Positions 1 through 8,580 of a stretch of DNA of 64,000 bases are shown piece by piece (the first letter of the stretch is position 1; each line of letters begins with the position of its first letter). The stretch spans positions 248,001 to 312,000 of the forward strand of contig NZ_SLXQ01000002.1 in the NCBI RefSeq assembly GCF_004340875.1. The letters are read 5' to 3'. A model generated the notes under the pieces. That model had not been told where the DNA came from. It did not search any database and worked only from the letters and a program-made list of their open reading frames with translations. Source of the DNA: Tamaricihabitans halophyticus. Lineage in GTDB: Bacteria > Actinomycetota > Actinomycetes > Mycobacteriales > Pseudonocardiaceae. A program made the translations under genes and the position numbers.

Positions 1-1127
1 GCGCCGCCGACCGCCGCGCTCGCGTTCATCCCGACATCGGAAAGACCCTGCGCGCTGGCCCGATTGGCGGTGGGCACCGATTCGGATAGCAGCGCCGAGC
101 CCGCGACCAGGCCGCCCGACCAGCCCAGCCCAAGCAGGAAGAGCCCTATTCCGAGCAGCCAGGCCTGGTCCGCGGCGGCCAGCCCGCTCACCGCCGCGGC
201 CAGCGCGGTGACAACCGCGGCGGCAACGATCACGGTGAGCCGCCCGAAGCGGTCGGCCAACCAGCCGATCACTGGCGAAAAGCCATACATGCCAAGAATA
301 TGCACGCTGATCACCAGCCCGATCACCGACAGTGAAACGTCCACATGGTCCATATGCACCGGAGTCATCACCATCACCGAGACCATGGCCAGATGTACGG
401 CGGCGATCGTCAGCATGCCGAGCAGCGCGCGTGGCCGCGCGCGTAGCACCGGCAGCGTCGCGCGTAGCCCGACGGTGGGCTGGGTGCCCTCGGTGGCGGC
501 TCGCGCCGTTCGCTCGGCGAGCCGTAGTGGGTCGGGGCGCAGCAACACGGCGAGCACCGCCGCGGCGCAACCGAATCCGACGAACGAGACCAGGAATGGC
601 CCGGTCAGCGGCGGCAAGTCGAACAACGTGCCGAGGCGGCCGGCGGGTTCGGCCAGATTGGGGCCGAGTACCGAGCCGATCGTGGTCGCCCACACCACGG
701 TGGCCAGCGAGCGCGCGGTGCGTTCCGGCGCGGCCAGATCGGTTGCCGCATAGCGTGCTTGCAGGCCGGCGGCGGTCGCGGAGCCAAACAACAACAACCC
801 GAAAAGCAGCAGTGGCAGCGAATCGAACGCCGAGCCGGCGACCACGACGGCGGCACCGATCGCTCCCGTCGACATGCCACTGACCAGTGCGAATCGCCGG
901 CCATTGCGGCGGGTCAGCCAGGCGATCGGCACCGCGACCAGTCCCGCGCCGAGCACTGAGCAGGTTTGTGCCAGCCCGGCAACCGATTCGGTTCCGCCGA
1001 TCTGCGCGGCGATCAACCCGCCTACGGCGACACCGACGGCCACCCCGAGGCCGCCAAGTACCTGAGCGGCGGAAAGCACGGCCACCGTACGGCGTTGCAC
1101 CGCTCGTTGGTCGACGGATTCAGTCAT
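1..1127 (-). CDS. MFS transporter, C-terminus cut by the window edge
   Basis: The frame is open on the minus strand from ATG at 1127 to the left edge, about 375 codons. It reads MTESVDQRAVQRRTVAVLSA and continues with many hydrophobic helices separated by short loops. A loop containing WLADRFGR matches the inter-domain motif of major facilitator superfamily permeases. The product should be an inner-membrane transporter, probably a drug or metabolite exporter, but the substrate cannot be read from the sequence. The last helices lie outside the window. A coding-like fragment ends only 25 bp upstream of the start. Confidence 0.8.
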   Translation of the reverse strand, partial: MTESVDQRAVQRRTVAVLSAAQVLGGLGVAVGVAVGGLIAAQIGGTESVAGLAQTCSVLGAGLVAVPIAWLTRRNGRRFALVSGMSTGAIGAAVVVAGSAFDSLPLLLFGLLLFGSATAAGLQARYAATDLAAPERTARSLATVVWATTIGSVLGPNLAEPAGRLGTLFDLPPLTGPFLVSFVGFGCAAAVLAVLLRPDPLRLAERTARAATEGTQPTVGLRATLPVLRARPRALLGMLTIAAVHLAMVSVMVMTPVHMDHVDVSLSVIGLVISVHILGMYGFSPVIGWLADRFGRLTVIVAAAVVTALAAAVSGLAAADQAWLLGIGLFLLGLGWSGGLVAGSALLSESVPTANRASAQGLSDVGMNASAAVGG

Positions 1128-1152
1128 CGGGCTCCCTTGGCTCTCCTGCGCG

Positions 1153-1296
1153 TTACTGGCCTTTCCGGTACCAACCGGTGCTGGGGTTGCGCGGTCCCGG
1201 GTTTCGGGCGTGCTCGATCAGTTTGGCCCGCTCAGCCGCCGGTAGCGAGAGCGGCCAGGCACAACGCTGGTAAGGTGACCCTCGACAGGGAGTTGA
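1153..1296 (-). pseudogene. Coding-like open stretch without a start codon
   Basis: Between two stop codons the minus strand reads ...AAERAKLIEHARNPGP followed by RNPSTGWYRKGQ and TAA. Codon third positions are strongly G or C and the composition is that of a real protein C-terminus. No ATG, GTG or TTG occurs in frame before the upstream TGA. It could be the tail of a frameshifted gene or a small gene using a rare start. It lies directly ahead of the MFS gene. I do not recognise the family. Confidence 0.3.
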
Positions 1297-1358
1297 TCAG
1301 GGGGTCGGGTGCGGACTAGCGATTCTGGCCCGAGTGCTTACAGCTGAATGCATGGCCA

Positions 1359-2630
1359 ATGAAGACAATTCGTAAGCGTCTCGGCGCGTGGGTTGGGCGA
1401 CGATATCTGGCGAGAGCCCAGAAAAAGGGCCTCGATCTGTCCCAGATGTCGTTCTTGCCGGATTCCGCGTTATTACCGTTGAAGCGGGACGGACTGGACC
1501 CGATCCCGGAACTCGGGCAGCGGCGCGCCGAAGAACCGGTAAGCAAGTTGCCGCTACCGTTCGGTCTGAACGTGTGGCTCGTCACCGGCTACGCCGAGGC
1601 GAAGACCGTCCTCAGTAAGGCGGACGCGTTCAGCAACGACTTCTCACATCTGCTTGGTGCCGGTTTCAGCGAGGAACAGAATCCCGGCGGACTGGGTTTC
1701 AGTGATCCGCCGACGCACACCCGGCTGCGGAAACTGCTGACGCCGGAATTCACCATGCGCAGGCTGAAGCGGCTCGCGCCGCGTATTGAGTCCATTGTAG
1801 AAGGTCAACTGGACGAGATCGCCCGTGCTGACGGTCCGGTGGATCTCGTGGAGAGCTTCGCCCTGCCGATCCCTTCGCTGACCATCTGCGAGCTACTCGG
1901 CGTGCCGTACGCGGACCGCGCGGAGTTCCAGCGACTCAGCACTGCCCGGTTCGACCTGTTCGGCGGCGCGGGCGCCTCGCTTGGCGCCATTTCCGAATCG
2001 CTGAGTTACCTGAGTGAGATCGTCAAGAAGCAGCGTGCGGAACCCGGTGATGACCTGCTCGGCATGCTGATCAAGGAGCACGGCGACGAGATCGATGACA
2101 CCGAGCTCGCCGGTCTCGCGGACGGGTTGCTCACCGGCGGTTTGGAGACCACCGCGAGCATGCTCGCGCTCGGCACGATTATCTTGCTACGGGATCGGGA
2201 ATGCTTCCAACTGGTGCACGATGACGATGCCGCGATCGGTCCGTTCGTCGAGGAGCTGCTTCGCTACCTGACCGTGGTCCAGGTCGCCTTCCCGCGATTC
2301 GCCACCGAGGACATCGAGATCGGTGACAAGCGGATCGAGTCCGGCGACGTCGTGCTGGTCTCGCTCAGCAGTGTCAACCGGGACGACACTCTCGGCACCG
2401 AGATGGAACAGTTTGCCGGTACGCGCAAGCCATCCGCGCATATGGCTTTCGGTTACGGTATCCATCGCTGCGTCGGTGCCGAACTCGGTCGGATGGAGTT
2501 GCGCGCCGCGTATCCCGCGCTGGTACGTCGGTTCCCGCGGATGCGGTTGGCCGTCGATCCGGCTGAGCTCACCTTCCGGACGGCTTCCGCCGTGTACGGA
2601 GTGGAACGTTTGCCCGTTTTGCCACATTAG
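1359..2630 (+). CDS. Cytochrome P450
   Basis: The 423-residue protein has the usual length of a soluble bacterial P450. It shows the heme-thiolate motif FGYGIHRCVG at about residues 364-373, with the iron ligand Cys371. An I-helix segment GGLETT and the ExxR motif in EELLR are also present. The family inserts one oxygen atom into organic substrates using electrons from ferredoxin partners; no ferredoxin or reductase gene is adjacent. A methyltransferase gene follows 70 bp downstream on the same strand, so the two may modify the same compound. The substrate is unknown. Confidence 0.93.
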   Translation: MKTIRKRLGAWVGRRYLARAQKKGLDLSQMSFLPDSALLPLKRDGLDPIPELGQRRAEEPVSKLPLPFGLNVWLVTGYAEAKTVLSKADAFSNDFSHLLGAGFSEEQNPGGLGFSDPPTHTRLRKLLTPEFTMRRLKRLAPRIESIVEGQLDEIARADGPVDLVESFALPIPSLTICELLGVPYADRAEFQRLSTARFDLFGGAGASLGAISESLSYLSEIVKKQRAEPGDDLLGMLIKEHGDEIDDTELAGLADGLLTGGLETTASMLALGTIILLRDRECFQLVHDDDAAIGPFVEELLRYLTVVQVAFPRFATEDIEIGDKRIESGDVVLVSLSSVNRDDTLGTEMEQFAGTRKPSAHMAFGYGIHRCVGAELGRMELRAAYPALVRRFPRMRLAVDPAELTFRTASAVYGVERLPVLPH

Positions 2631-2700
2631 TCGTTGCGCCCAGAAGGTCGGTTCCCGTGCTCGCCGAGCGCGGAGAATCAGCGCCGGATGATGGCACCAT

Positions 2701-3339
2701 ATGCCGATGAGTGCTCCACATCGCGCGCGGCGCTGGCATCGCTACTGGGACAAGAAATCCGGCTCCTACGACGCGGAAATGCGCCGCTGGGATCAGCGGC
2801 TGTTCGGCGACTCCCGCAGCTGGGCATGCTCGCGCGCCAGTGGCGCGACGCTCGAGGTTGCCGTTGGCTCCGGTCTGAACCTTCCGGAGTATCCCGCTTC
2901 GGTTCGGCTCACTGGAATTGATCTGAGCGAGCGCATGTTGGACCTGGCACGAGCCCGAGCCGCCGAACTCGACCGGCAGGTGGAGCTACGACAGGCAAAC
3001 GCGCATCAGCTGCCGTTCGGGGATGCGGAGTTCGACACCGTGGTGTGCACGTTCGGGTTGTGCGCCATACCCGACCCGCATCAGGCGGTGCGGGAAATGA
3101 TCAGAGTGCTGCGTTCGGGCGGTGCCCTGGTGCTGGTGGACCACGTGCGGAGTACTTCGGCGTTGTTCCGGACGGGCCAGTGGTTGCTGGAACGGATCAC
3201 CGTCCCGCTCGGCGGGGAGCATTTTCTGCGCCGCCCGCGCGAACTGGTCGAGGCGCACGGCCTGCGGATCGAGGAGGCGGACCGGTTCAAGCGCGGCATC
3301 GTGGAGCGACTCATCGCCCGCCAGGCACCAGTCGGCTGA
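2701..3339 (+). CDS. Class I SAM-dependent methyltransferase
   Basis: The protein has about 212 residues. Motif I reads LEVAVGSGLN, a variant of the SAM-binding LExGxGxG loop with alanine in place of the first glycine. The acidic strand GIDLSERML follows, then DTVVCTFGLCAIPD and LRSGGALVLVDH. This is the UbiE/phospholipid methyltransferase-like Rossmann fold. The start is uncertain: ATG at 2701 or ATG at 2707, neither with a clear Shine-Dalgarno sequence. It probably shares a transcript with the P450 gene upstream. The acceptor substrate is unknown. Confidence 0.88.
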   Translation: MPMSAPHRARRWHRYWDKKSGSYDAEMRRWDQRLFGDSRSWACSRASGATLEVAVGSGLNLPEYPASVRLTGIDLSERMLDLARARAAELDRQVELRQANAHQLPFGDAEFDTVVCTFGLCAIPDPHQAVREMIRVLRSGGALVLVDHVRSTSALFRTGQWLLERITVPLGGEHFLRRPRELVEAHGLRIEEADRFKRGIVERLIARQAPVG

Positions 3340-3404
3340 CCCGAGTCGGGGTGACCTGGCTGACACATCCATCCGTCAGGAATTAGCGGCCGGCTCTCGC
3401 ACGT

Positions 3405-3429
3405 TAGTTGATAGCGAAAGGCTCAACTA
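3405..3429. promoter_or_regulatory. HAIR-like inverted repeat (possible HspR operator)
   Basis: TAGTTGA at 3405-3411 and TCAACTA at 3423-3429 form a perfect 7-bp inverted repeat with an 11-nt spacer. The core is therefore TTGA, 11 nt, TCAA. That is exactly the spacing in the HspR-binding HAIR element (CTTGAGT, 7 nt, ACTCAAG). The site lies 56 bp before the start of the ClpC-like gene. HspR control of chaperone and protease genes is established in actinobacteria; binding here is inferred. Confidence 0.55.
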
Positions 3430-3485
3430 TGCGATGGACGTGCTGGTGAACCAACCAAGAACGTCCTCGCCGCGAGGAGGTAAGG

Positions 3486-6014
3486 ATGGCCACGTTCTTC
3501 GGTCCTGCCGGGTTCGAGTCCGGCTCTTTCGATGAGTTCCTCGCGCGCTTCTTCGGTGCCGGCGGGGGTGCCTCGGATTCCCGCCGCCGGATTGACCTCA
3601 CCGAGCTGATGACCGAGCCCACGCAACGGTTGCTGGGCGCGGCGGCACGGTACGCGGGGGCGCGTGGGCAGACCGAGATTGACCCGCTGCACCTACTGCA
3701 CGCGATCGCCGAACAGGAGCCGACCAGGGAACTGATCGGCCACACGGGGGCGGATCCGGACAAGCTGGCCGGGGCGGTCGAGCGCGAGCTGCCCCCGGTC
3801 GCCGAACGACCGGCCGAGGCAAGTCAACCCACCTTGGCCGCGGCCACCAAGCGAGTCCTGCTGGACGCCCATCAGGCCGCGCGAGCCCTCGGATCGATGT
3901 ACATCGCGCCCGAGCATGTGCTGCTCGCCCTCGCTGCCAACCAGTCCACCAGGGCGGGCAATCTGCTGGACGGCGCAGGGGTCAGTCCACGGGCGCTGCA
4001 GAGTCCGCAGGAGCAGGGTGCCAGCGCGGGAACCGGGGCAAGCGGTACCCCGACGCTGGACAAGTACGGCCAGGACCTGACGAAACGCGCCGCCGACGGC
4101 GAGCTCGACCCGGTGGTCGGGCGTGCCGAGGAGATCGAGCAGACGATCGAGGTACTTTCCCGGCGTACCAAGAACAACCCGGTGCTGGTCGGTGACGCGG
4201 GCGTTGGCAAGACCGCGATCGTCGAAGGCATCGCCGCGCGGATCGTCGCTGGTGAGGTGCCAGACACGCTCGCGAACAAGCGGCTCGTGCAGCTGGACCT
4301 GTCCGGCATGCTCGCCGGAACCCGCTACCGGGGTGATTTCGAGGAGCGGATGACCAAGGTCATCGAAGAGATCAGCGCGCACAGCGCCGAGGTGATCGTG
4401 TTCATCGACGAGTTGCACACCGTGGTGAACGCGGGTGGCGCGGAAGGTTCCGTGGACGCGGGCAATATGCTCAAACCCCGGCTGGCGCGCGGCGACCTGC
4501 ACGTCATCGGCGCGACAACGCTCGGCGAGTACCGCAAACACGTGGAAGCCGACCCGGCGCTGGAACGCCGGTTCCAGCCCGTGCAGGTACCCGAGCCAAG
4601 CGTGCCGGACACCGTCGCGGTACTGCGCGGCCTGCGGGAGCGCTACGCCGAGCACCACAAGGTGCACTACACCGACGAGGCGATCACCGCCGCCGCCGAA
4701 CTCGCGGACCGCTACATCGCGGACCGGTTCCTGCCGGACAAGGCGATTGACCTGATCGACCAGGCTGGCGCCCGGCGGCGGCTCCGGCTGCCCAGCGCCG
4801 ACCCGGAAATCGGCCGCCTGCGTAAACGGCTGGAGTCCTTGGCAGCGGAGAAGGATCAGGCAGTCGCACAGGAGCGTTTCGAGGATGCCTCGCGGTCGCG
4901 CGATGAGATCAACGCGCTGCGCGACCAACTGAGCGAGCGTGGTGTCGCGCCCGATTCCGGCGCGGATGTCGAAACACCCGAGGTCACCGCGCGGGATATC
5001 GCCGAGGTGGTGTCCCGTCGCACCGGGGTCCCGGTCAGCCAGCTCACCGAGTCGGAGAAGGTTCGGCTGCGCAAGCTCGAAGACGAGCTGCACCAGCGGG
5101 TGATCGGCCAGGACACCGCGGTCCACGCGGTGGCGAGGGCCGTGCGCCGGTCCCGCAGCGGAATGGGCGATGAGCGCCGGCCGGTTGGTAGCTTCCTGTT
5201 CCTCGGCCCGACCGGGGTCGGTAAGACCGAGCTCGCCAAGGCGCTCGCGGAGACGCTGTTCGGCGACGAGGAGCGGATGGTGCGTCTGGATATGAGCGAG
5301 TTCGGCGAGCGACACACGGCGAGCCGGCTCGTCGGTGCCCCGCCCGGCTACGTCGGCTACGGCGAGGCAGGCGAGTTGACCGAAGCAGTGCGTCGGCGGC
5401 CGTACACCGTGGTGCTGCTCGATGAGGTCGAGAAGGCGCATCCGGATGTGTTCAACACGCTGTTGCAGGTGCTCGAGGACGGTCGGCTGACGGATGGCCA
5501 AGGCCGCACCGTGGACTTCAGCAACGCCGTGCTGATCATGACCAGCAATATCGGTTCCGAACTGATTTCCAGCAAGTCCGGTCCGATCGGGTTCAACTCG
5601 GCACAGCGCGCGGACGATGAGCGCTCGCTGCGCGAGCGGTTGATGCCACGGCTGCGGGAGTCCTTCCGGCCCGAGTTCCTGAACCGGATCGACGAGATCG
5701 TCACCTTCCGCCGGCTGGCGGCCGATGAGCTACACACGATCACCGATCTGCTGCTCGCCGATACCCGCAAACGGTTGTCCGCGCAGCGGATCGAGGTGGA
5801 GTTCGACGCCAGCGCGGTGGACTGGCTCGCCGAGCACGGTCATCAGCCGGAGTTCGGCGCGCGCCCGTTGCGGCGCACGATTCAACGCCAGGTCGACGAT
5901 CACATCGCCGATCTGCTGCTGGATGGTGAGCTGTCCGAGGGTGCCGCCCTGCGGATCGGCGTGGCCGAGGATGCGCTGACCTTCGAGGTCCGGCAGCAGA
6001 CTGCCGCGGCGTGA
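3486..6014 (+). CDS. ClpC-type AAA+ unfoldase (ClpC paralogue)
   Basis: The 842-residue protein is a two-ring Hsp100 ATPase. A short Gly- and Phe-rich leader (residues 1-35) precedes the Clp N domain. Walker A motifs are GDAGVGKT at 236-243 and GPTGVGKT at 574-581, with Walker B strands VIVFIDELH and [13 protein letters not shown]. The middle insert is short and UVR-like, as in ClpC and unlike the long ClpB coiled coil. IGF at 701-703 sits where the ClpP-binding loop is found. It should therefore unfold proteins for ClpP rather than act as a ClpB disaggregase. GAGGAGG precedes the ATG. The leader suggests an accessory stress paralogue rather than housekeeping clpC. Confidence 0.9.
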   Translation: MATFFGPAGFESGSFDEFLARFFGAGGGASDSRRRIDLTELMTEPTQRLLGAAARYAGARGQTEIDPLHLLHAIAEQEPTRELIGHTGADPDKLAGAVERELPPVAERPAEASQPTLAAATKRVLLDAHQAARALGSMYIAPEHVLLALAANQSTRAGNLLDGAGVSPRALQSPQEQGASAGTGASGTPTLDKYGQDLTKRAADGELDPVVGRAEEIEQTIEVLSRRTKNNPVLVGDAGVGKTAIVEGIAARIVAGEVPDTLANKRLVQLDLSGMLAGTRYRGDFEERMTKVIEEISAHSAEVIVFIDELHTVVNAGGAEGSVDAGNMLKPRLARGDLHVIGATTLGEYRKHVEADPALERRFQPVQVPEPSVPDTVAVLRGLRERYAEHHKVHYTDEAITAAAELADRYIADRFLPDKAIDLIDQAGARRRLRLPSADPEIGRLRKRLESLAAEKDQAVAQERFEDASRSRDEINALRDQLSERGVAPDSGADVETPEVTARDIAEVVSRRTGVPVSQLTESEKVRLRKLEDELHQRVIGQDTAVHAVARAVRRSRSGMGDERRPVGSFLFLGPTGVGKTELAKALAETLFGDEERMVRLDMSEFGERHTASRLVGAPPGYVGYGEAGELTEAVRRRPYTVVLLDEVEKAHPDVFNTLLQVLEDGRLTDGQGRTVDFSNAVLIMTSNIGSELISSKSGPIGFNSAQRADDERSLRERLMPRLRESFRPEFLNRIDEIVTFRRLAADELHTITDLLLADTRKRLSAQRIEVEFDASAVDWLAEHGHQPEFGARPLRRTIQRQVDDHIADLLLDGELSEGAALRIGVAEDALTFEVRQQTAAA

Positions 6015-6037
6015 ATCGAGCCGGCGGCGGCCGATGA

Positions 6038-6087
6038 CTTTCGGGTGGTGGGTTCGTCAGTACTGGGGCAAGCCCACTACCCGAAAG
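6038..6087 (+). promoter_or_regulatory. Hairpin overlapping the ribosome binding site of the next gene
   Basis: CTTTCGGGTGGTGGG (6038-6052) pairs with CCCACTACCCGAAAG (6073-6087), a 15-bp stem with one G-U pair and a 20-nt loop. The 3' arm includes the first part of the Shine-Dalgarno GAAAGGAG at 6083-6090, 5 nt before ATG at 6095. There is no T tract, so it does not look like a simple terminator of the clpC-like gene. It could limit translation of the reductase gene. Confidence 0.45.
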
Positions 6088-6094
6088 GAGCGCG

Positions 6095-6664
6095 ATGCGC
6101 ACGGTCAGCTACACGTTCTCGGTTTCCCTCGACGGGTACATCGAGGACGGGAACGGCGGCATCTCGTGGACCACGCCCGATCCGGAAGTGCACGAGTTCT
6201 TCAACGAGATGGGTCGGGGCATCGATGTGTCCCTGTACGGTCGCCGGCTCTACGAGAGCATGTCCGGTTTCTGGCCGACCGTGGACGACAGCTCCGCCGA
6301 GTCCACCGAAGAAGCCGACTACGCGAAGATCTGGGCTGCCACCCCTAAGATCGTCTTCTCCACGACGTTGACCAAAGTGGACCACAACTCGCGGCTGGTG
6401 CGAGAGAACCCGGAAGCCGAGGTGCGGGCGCTCAAGGCGCAGCAGGGCAAGGAGATCGAGGTCGGTGGCGCCGGGCTGGCGGCCAGCCTGATGCGTGCTG
6501 ATCTGATCGACGAGTACCGCATGATGCTGTTCCCGGTGGTGCTCGGTTCGGGTAAGCCGTACTTCACCGAACTGAACGCGTCCTTGCCACTCGAACTGGT
6601 GGAGACGCGGACATTCGGTTCGGGCGCGGTGTACTTGTGTTACCGGCGTATCCGCGAGGCGTGA
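6095..6664 (+). CDS. Dihydrofolate reductase-family protein (RibD C-terminal fold)
   Basis: The 189-residue protein begins with MRTVSYTFSVSLDGYIEDGN, the typical opening of DHFR/RibD C-terminal-like proteins (YyaP/YwjB type). It also has a nucleotide-binding segment EIEVGGAGLAASLMRADLID and the end motif GSGAVYLCYRR. Members bind NADPH; most have no assigned substrate and are not the main folate enzyme. A strong GAAAGGAG ribosome binding site supports the start, though it is partly inside a hairpin. The gene converges with the acyl-CoA ligase gene 6 bp away. Confidence 0.88.
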   Translation: MRTVSYTFSVSLDGYIEDGNGGISWTTPDPEVHEFFNEMGRGIDVSLYGRRLYESMSGFWPTVDDSSAESTEEADYAKIWAATPKIVFSTTLTKVDHNSRLVRENPEAEVRALKAQQGKEIEVGGAGLAASLMRADLIDEYRMMLFPVVLGSGKPYFTELNASLPLELVETRTFGSGAVYLCYRRIREA

Positions 6665-6670
6665 GTGTGA

Positions 6671-8251
6671 TTACGGTTGGGCCATGCGGTCCCAGGTCTC
6701 TGCGCGTACCCCGGTTTTCCGCAGTTCCGCTTTGCGGACCTTCCCGTTCGCGGTGAGCGGGAGAGCGTCGACCAGATCGATGAATCGCGGTATGGCGAAG
6801 TAGGCGAGCCGATCCACGCAGTGCTCGGCCAGGTCGGCGGCGGTTGTCTTGCCCAGTTCGGGTTTCACCACAACCGCCGCCATAACCTCGTCCTCGGCAA
6901 GCTCGGACGGCACCGCGAAAACCGCGACCTGGTCGACCGCCGGATGCGTACCGAGCACCTGTTCCACCTCGAACGAGGAGATGTTCTCGCCGCGCCGGCG
7001 GATCGCGTCCTTGATGCGATCGAGAAACCGGAACCAGCCGTCGCTTTCGCGCACCACGCGATCGCCGGTGTGAAACCACAGATCGCGCCAGGCTTGCACC
7101 GTCTGCTCGGCGGCGTGGTGATAGCCGGTGGCGAAGGCGAACGGGTCGTCGGCGCGCAGCACCAGCTCGCCCGCCGTGCCGTCCGGCACGGGAAGATCCA
7201 GCTCGTCGACGACTCGTGCCTGGAAACCAGGCAGCACCTTGCCGAGGTATCCAGGGCGTTGTTCGCCAGGTCGGGCGCCGATCACCATATTCGTCTCGGT
7301 GGAGCCGAAACCGTCCACGAGCGTGATCCCGAACCGGTCCTGAAACGGCAGGAACAGGCTACTTGGACTGGCCGGCGCGAGCGCTCGACGTACCCGGTGC
7401 GCTCGGTCGTTCGCGCCGGGCGGCTTGCTGTACAGGATGTTCACCATGGCGCCGAGTAGATAGGTCACCGTGGCCTCGCTGGTACGCAGGTCGGTCCAGA
7501 ACGCCGAAGCGGAGAACCGTCCACCGAGGACATACCTGGCGCCGGAAACAAGCGCTTGCGCGAAGCAGTTCAATGCGTTCGTGTGATAGAGCGGGAGCAC
7601 GGTGTAGAGCACGTCCCGCTCGGTGATCTCCAGTGTTTCGCAGACATTGATTCCCCACCAGTAGAATTGCGCGTGCGGACAACACACTCCTTTGGAGACG
7701 CCGGTGGTCCCCGAGGTGTACAGGATCGCCATCGTGTCGCCCGGTCGCACCTCAGCCGGCGCGATCGGTTGTGTCCGTGGCGGCAGGAGCTCCACCGTGC
7801 GCCCAGCAACCGCTTGCCGCGGTGTTCTTTCGGTCACCCACACCCTTTCCACCGTGTCCGGCAGCTCGAACGCGTCCAACCGGTCAAGGAGCTCCGGCTC
7901 GAGAATCAGCACCCGGCAGCCGGAGTCGGCGAGCGCGTGCCGCAGTCCCGCGCCGCGCAGGGCCACGTTCAGCGGTACCGCCGTCGCGCCCAGCCAGGCG
8001 CAGCCGAGGATGAGGTCGAGTAGTTCAACGCGGTTGGTGCAGAGCATCGCGATATGGTCGCCGTGCCGCAGGCCTTCGGCGCGCAACATGCCAGCGGTCC
8101 CGGCCACCGCGTCGCGCATCTCGCGAAAGTCGCGCCGCAGCTCACCGATCCGCAGCAGTTCCCGTCCGCCGTAGCGGTCGGCCTGCGCCTCAAGCAGTGC
8201 GGGCACCGTGCATTCGGCAAGCGGCAGATCGCGCAAGGGCAGCTCGGTCAT
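6671..8251 (-). CDS. Acyl-CoA ligase, CaiC-like adenylate-forming enzyme
   Basis: The 526-residue protein has the ATP-binding signature YTSGTTGVSKG at 178-188, the DGFGSTET motif, FHTGDRVV, and the C-terminal catalytic Lys504 in NGKVRKAEL. It resembles crotonobetaine/carnitine-CoA ligases and medium-chain acyl-CoA synthetases. It would activate a carboxylic acid to its CoA thioester via an acyl adenylate. Its start overlaps the stop of the DUF35 gene by 4 bp (ATGA). It is the last gene of an operon with a transporter, a thiolase-like protein and a DUF35 protein, so it likely starts the catabolism of an imported acid. Confidence 0.9.
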   Translation of the reverse strand: MTELPLRDLPLAECTVPALLEAQADRYGGRELLRIGELRRDFREMRDAVAGTAGMLRAEGLRHGDHIAMLCTNRVELLDLILGCAWLGATAVPLNVALRGAGLRHALADSGCRVLILEPELLDRLDAFELPDTVERVWVTERTPRQAVAGRTVELLPPRTQPIAPAEVRPGDTMAILYTSGTTGVSKGVCCPHAQFYWWGINVCETLEITERDVLYTVLPLYHTNALNCFAQALVSGARYVLGGRFSASAFWTDLRTSEATVTYLLGAMVNILYSKPPGANDRAHRVRRALAPASPSSLFLPFQDRFGITLVDGFGSTETNMVIGARPGEQRPGYLGKVLPGFQARVVDELDLPVPDGTAGELVLRADDPFAFATGYHHAAEQTVQAWRDLWFHTGDRVVRESDGWFRFLDRIKDAIRRRGENISSFEVEQVLGTHPAVDQVAVFAVPSELAEDEVMAAVVVKPELGKTTAADLAEHCVDRLAYFAIPRFIDLVDALPLTANGKVRKAELRKTGVRAETWDRMAQP

Positions 8252-8580
8252 GCGGGTTCGTCCTGTTCCGGTACCGGCACATAGCCGTACCTCGCCGGGC
8301 TGTGCGGGCCAGGCTGGGCGGTGCCTAGTTCGACCTCGTGTCCGTTGTGCACATCGGGGTAGTTGAGGCGAGCGATGACGATCGGGCCCAGCTCCGTGCG
8401 GATCGAGGCGAGTACCGCATCCGCTGGCTGGCCAAGGTGGGTGTACTCAACGACGTCGCCGTACCGTGCCCTGACCAGCCGGCCTCGTTCGGTGCCGCAC
8501 CGTGGACAGAGCTCCCGGGGTGGAAATCGTGTCCGGCCACATTGCACGCATTGCCACATTGGTAGTCCCTGCTGACTCAT
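8248..8580 (-). CDS. DUF35 OB-fold zinc-ribbon protein, partner of the thiolase-like protein
   Basis: The product has 110 residues from ATG at 8580, which overlaps the stop of the thiolase-like gene by 4 bp. A rubredoxin-like zinc ribbon is formed by Cys11, Cys14, Cys25 and Cys28. An OB-fold follows, with VVEYTHLG and GPIVIARL segments. DUF35 proteins are encoded beside SCP2-type thiolases and form complexes with them; one example is the DUF35 domain of ChsH2 with the aldolase Ltp2. Here it is probably required for folding or activity of the neighbouring protein, and may feed CoA substrate to it. Confidence 0.85.
   Translation of the reverse strand: MSQQGLPMWQCVQCGRTRFPPRELCPRCGTERGRLVRARYGDVVEYTHLGQPADAVLASIRTELGPIVIARLNYPDVHNGHEVELGTAQPGPHSPARYGYVPVPEQDEPA

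Noticed and set aside
3693-5501. 602-codon open frame on the strand opposite the ClpC-like gene
   Set aside because: It mirrors the codon bias of the real gene, has no domain, and the ClpC-like protein is unmistakable on the plus strand.
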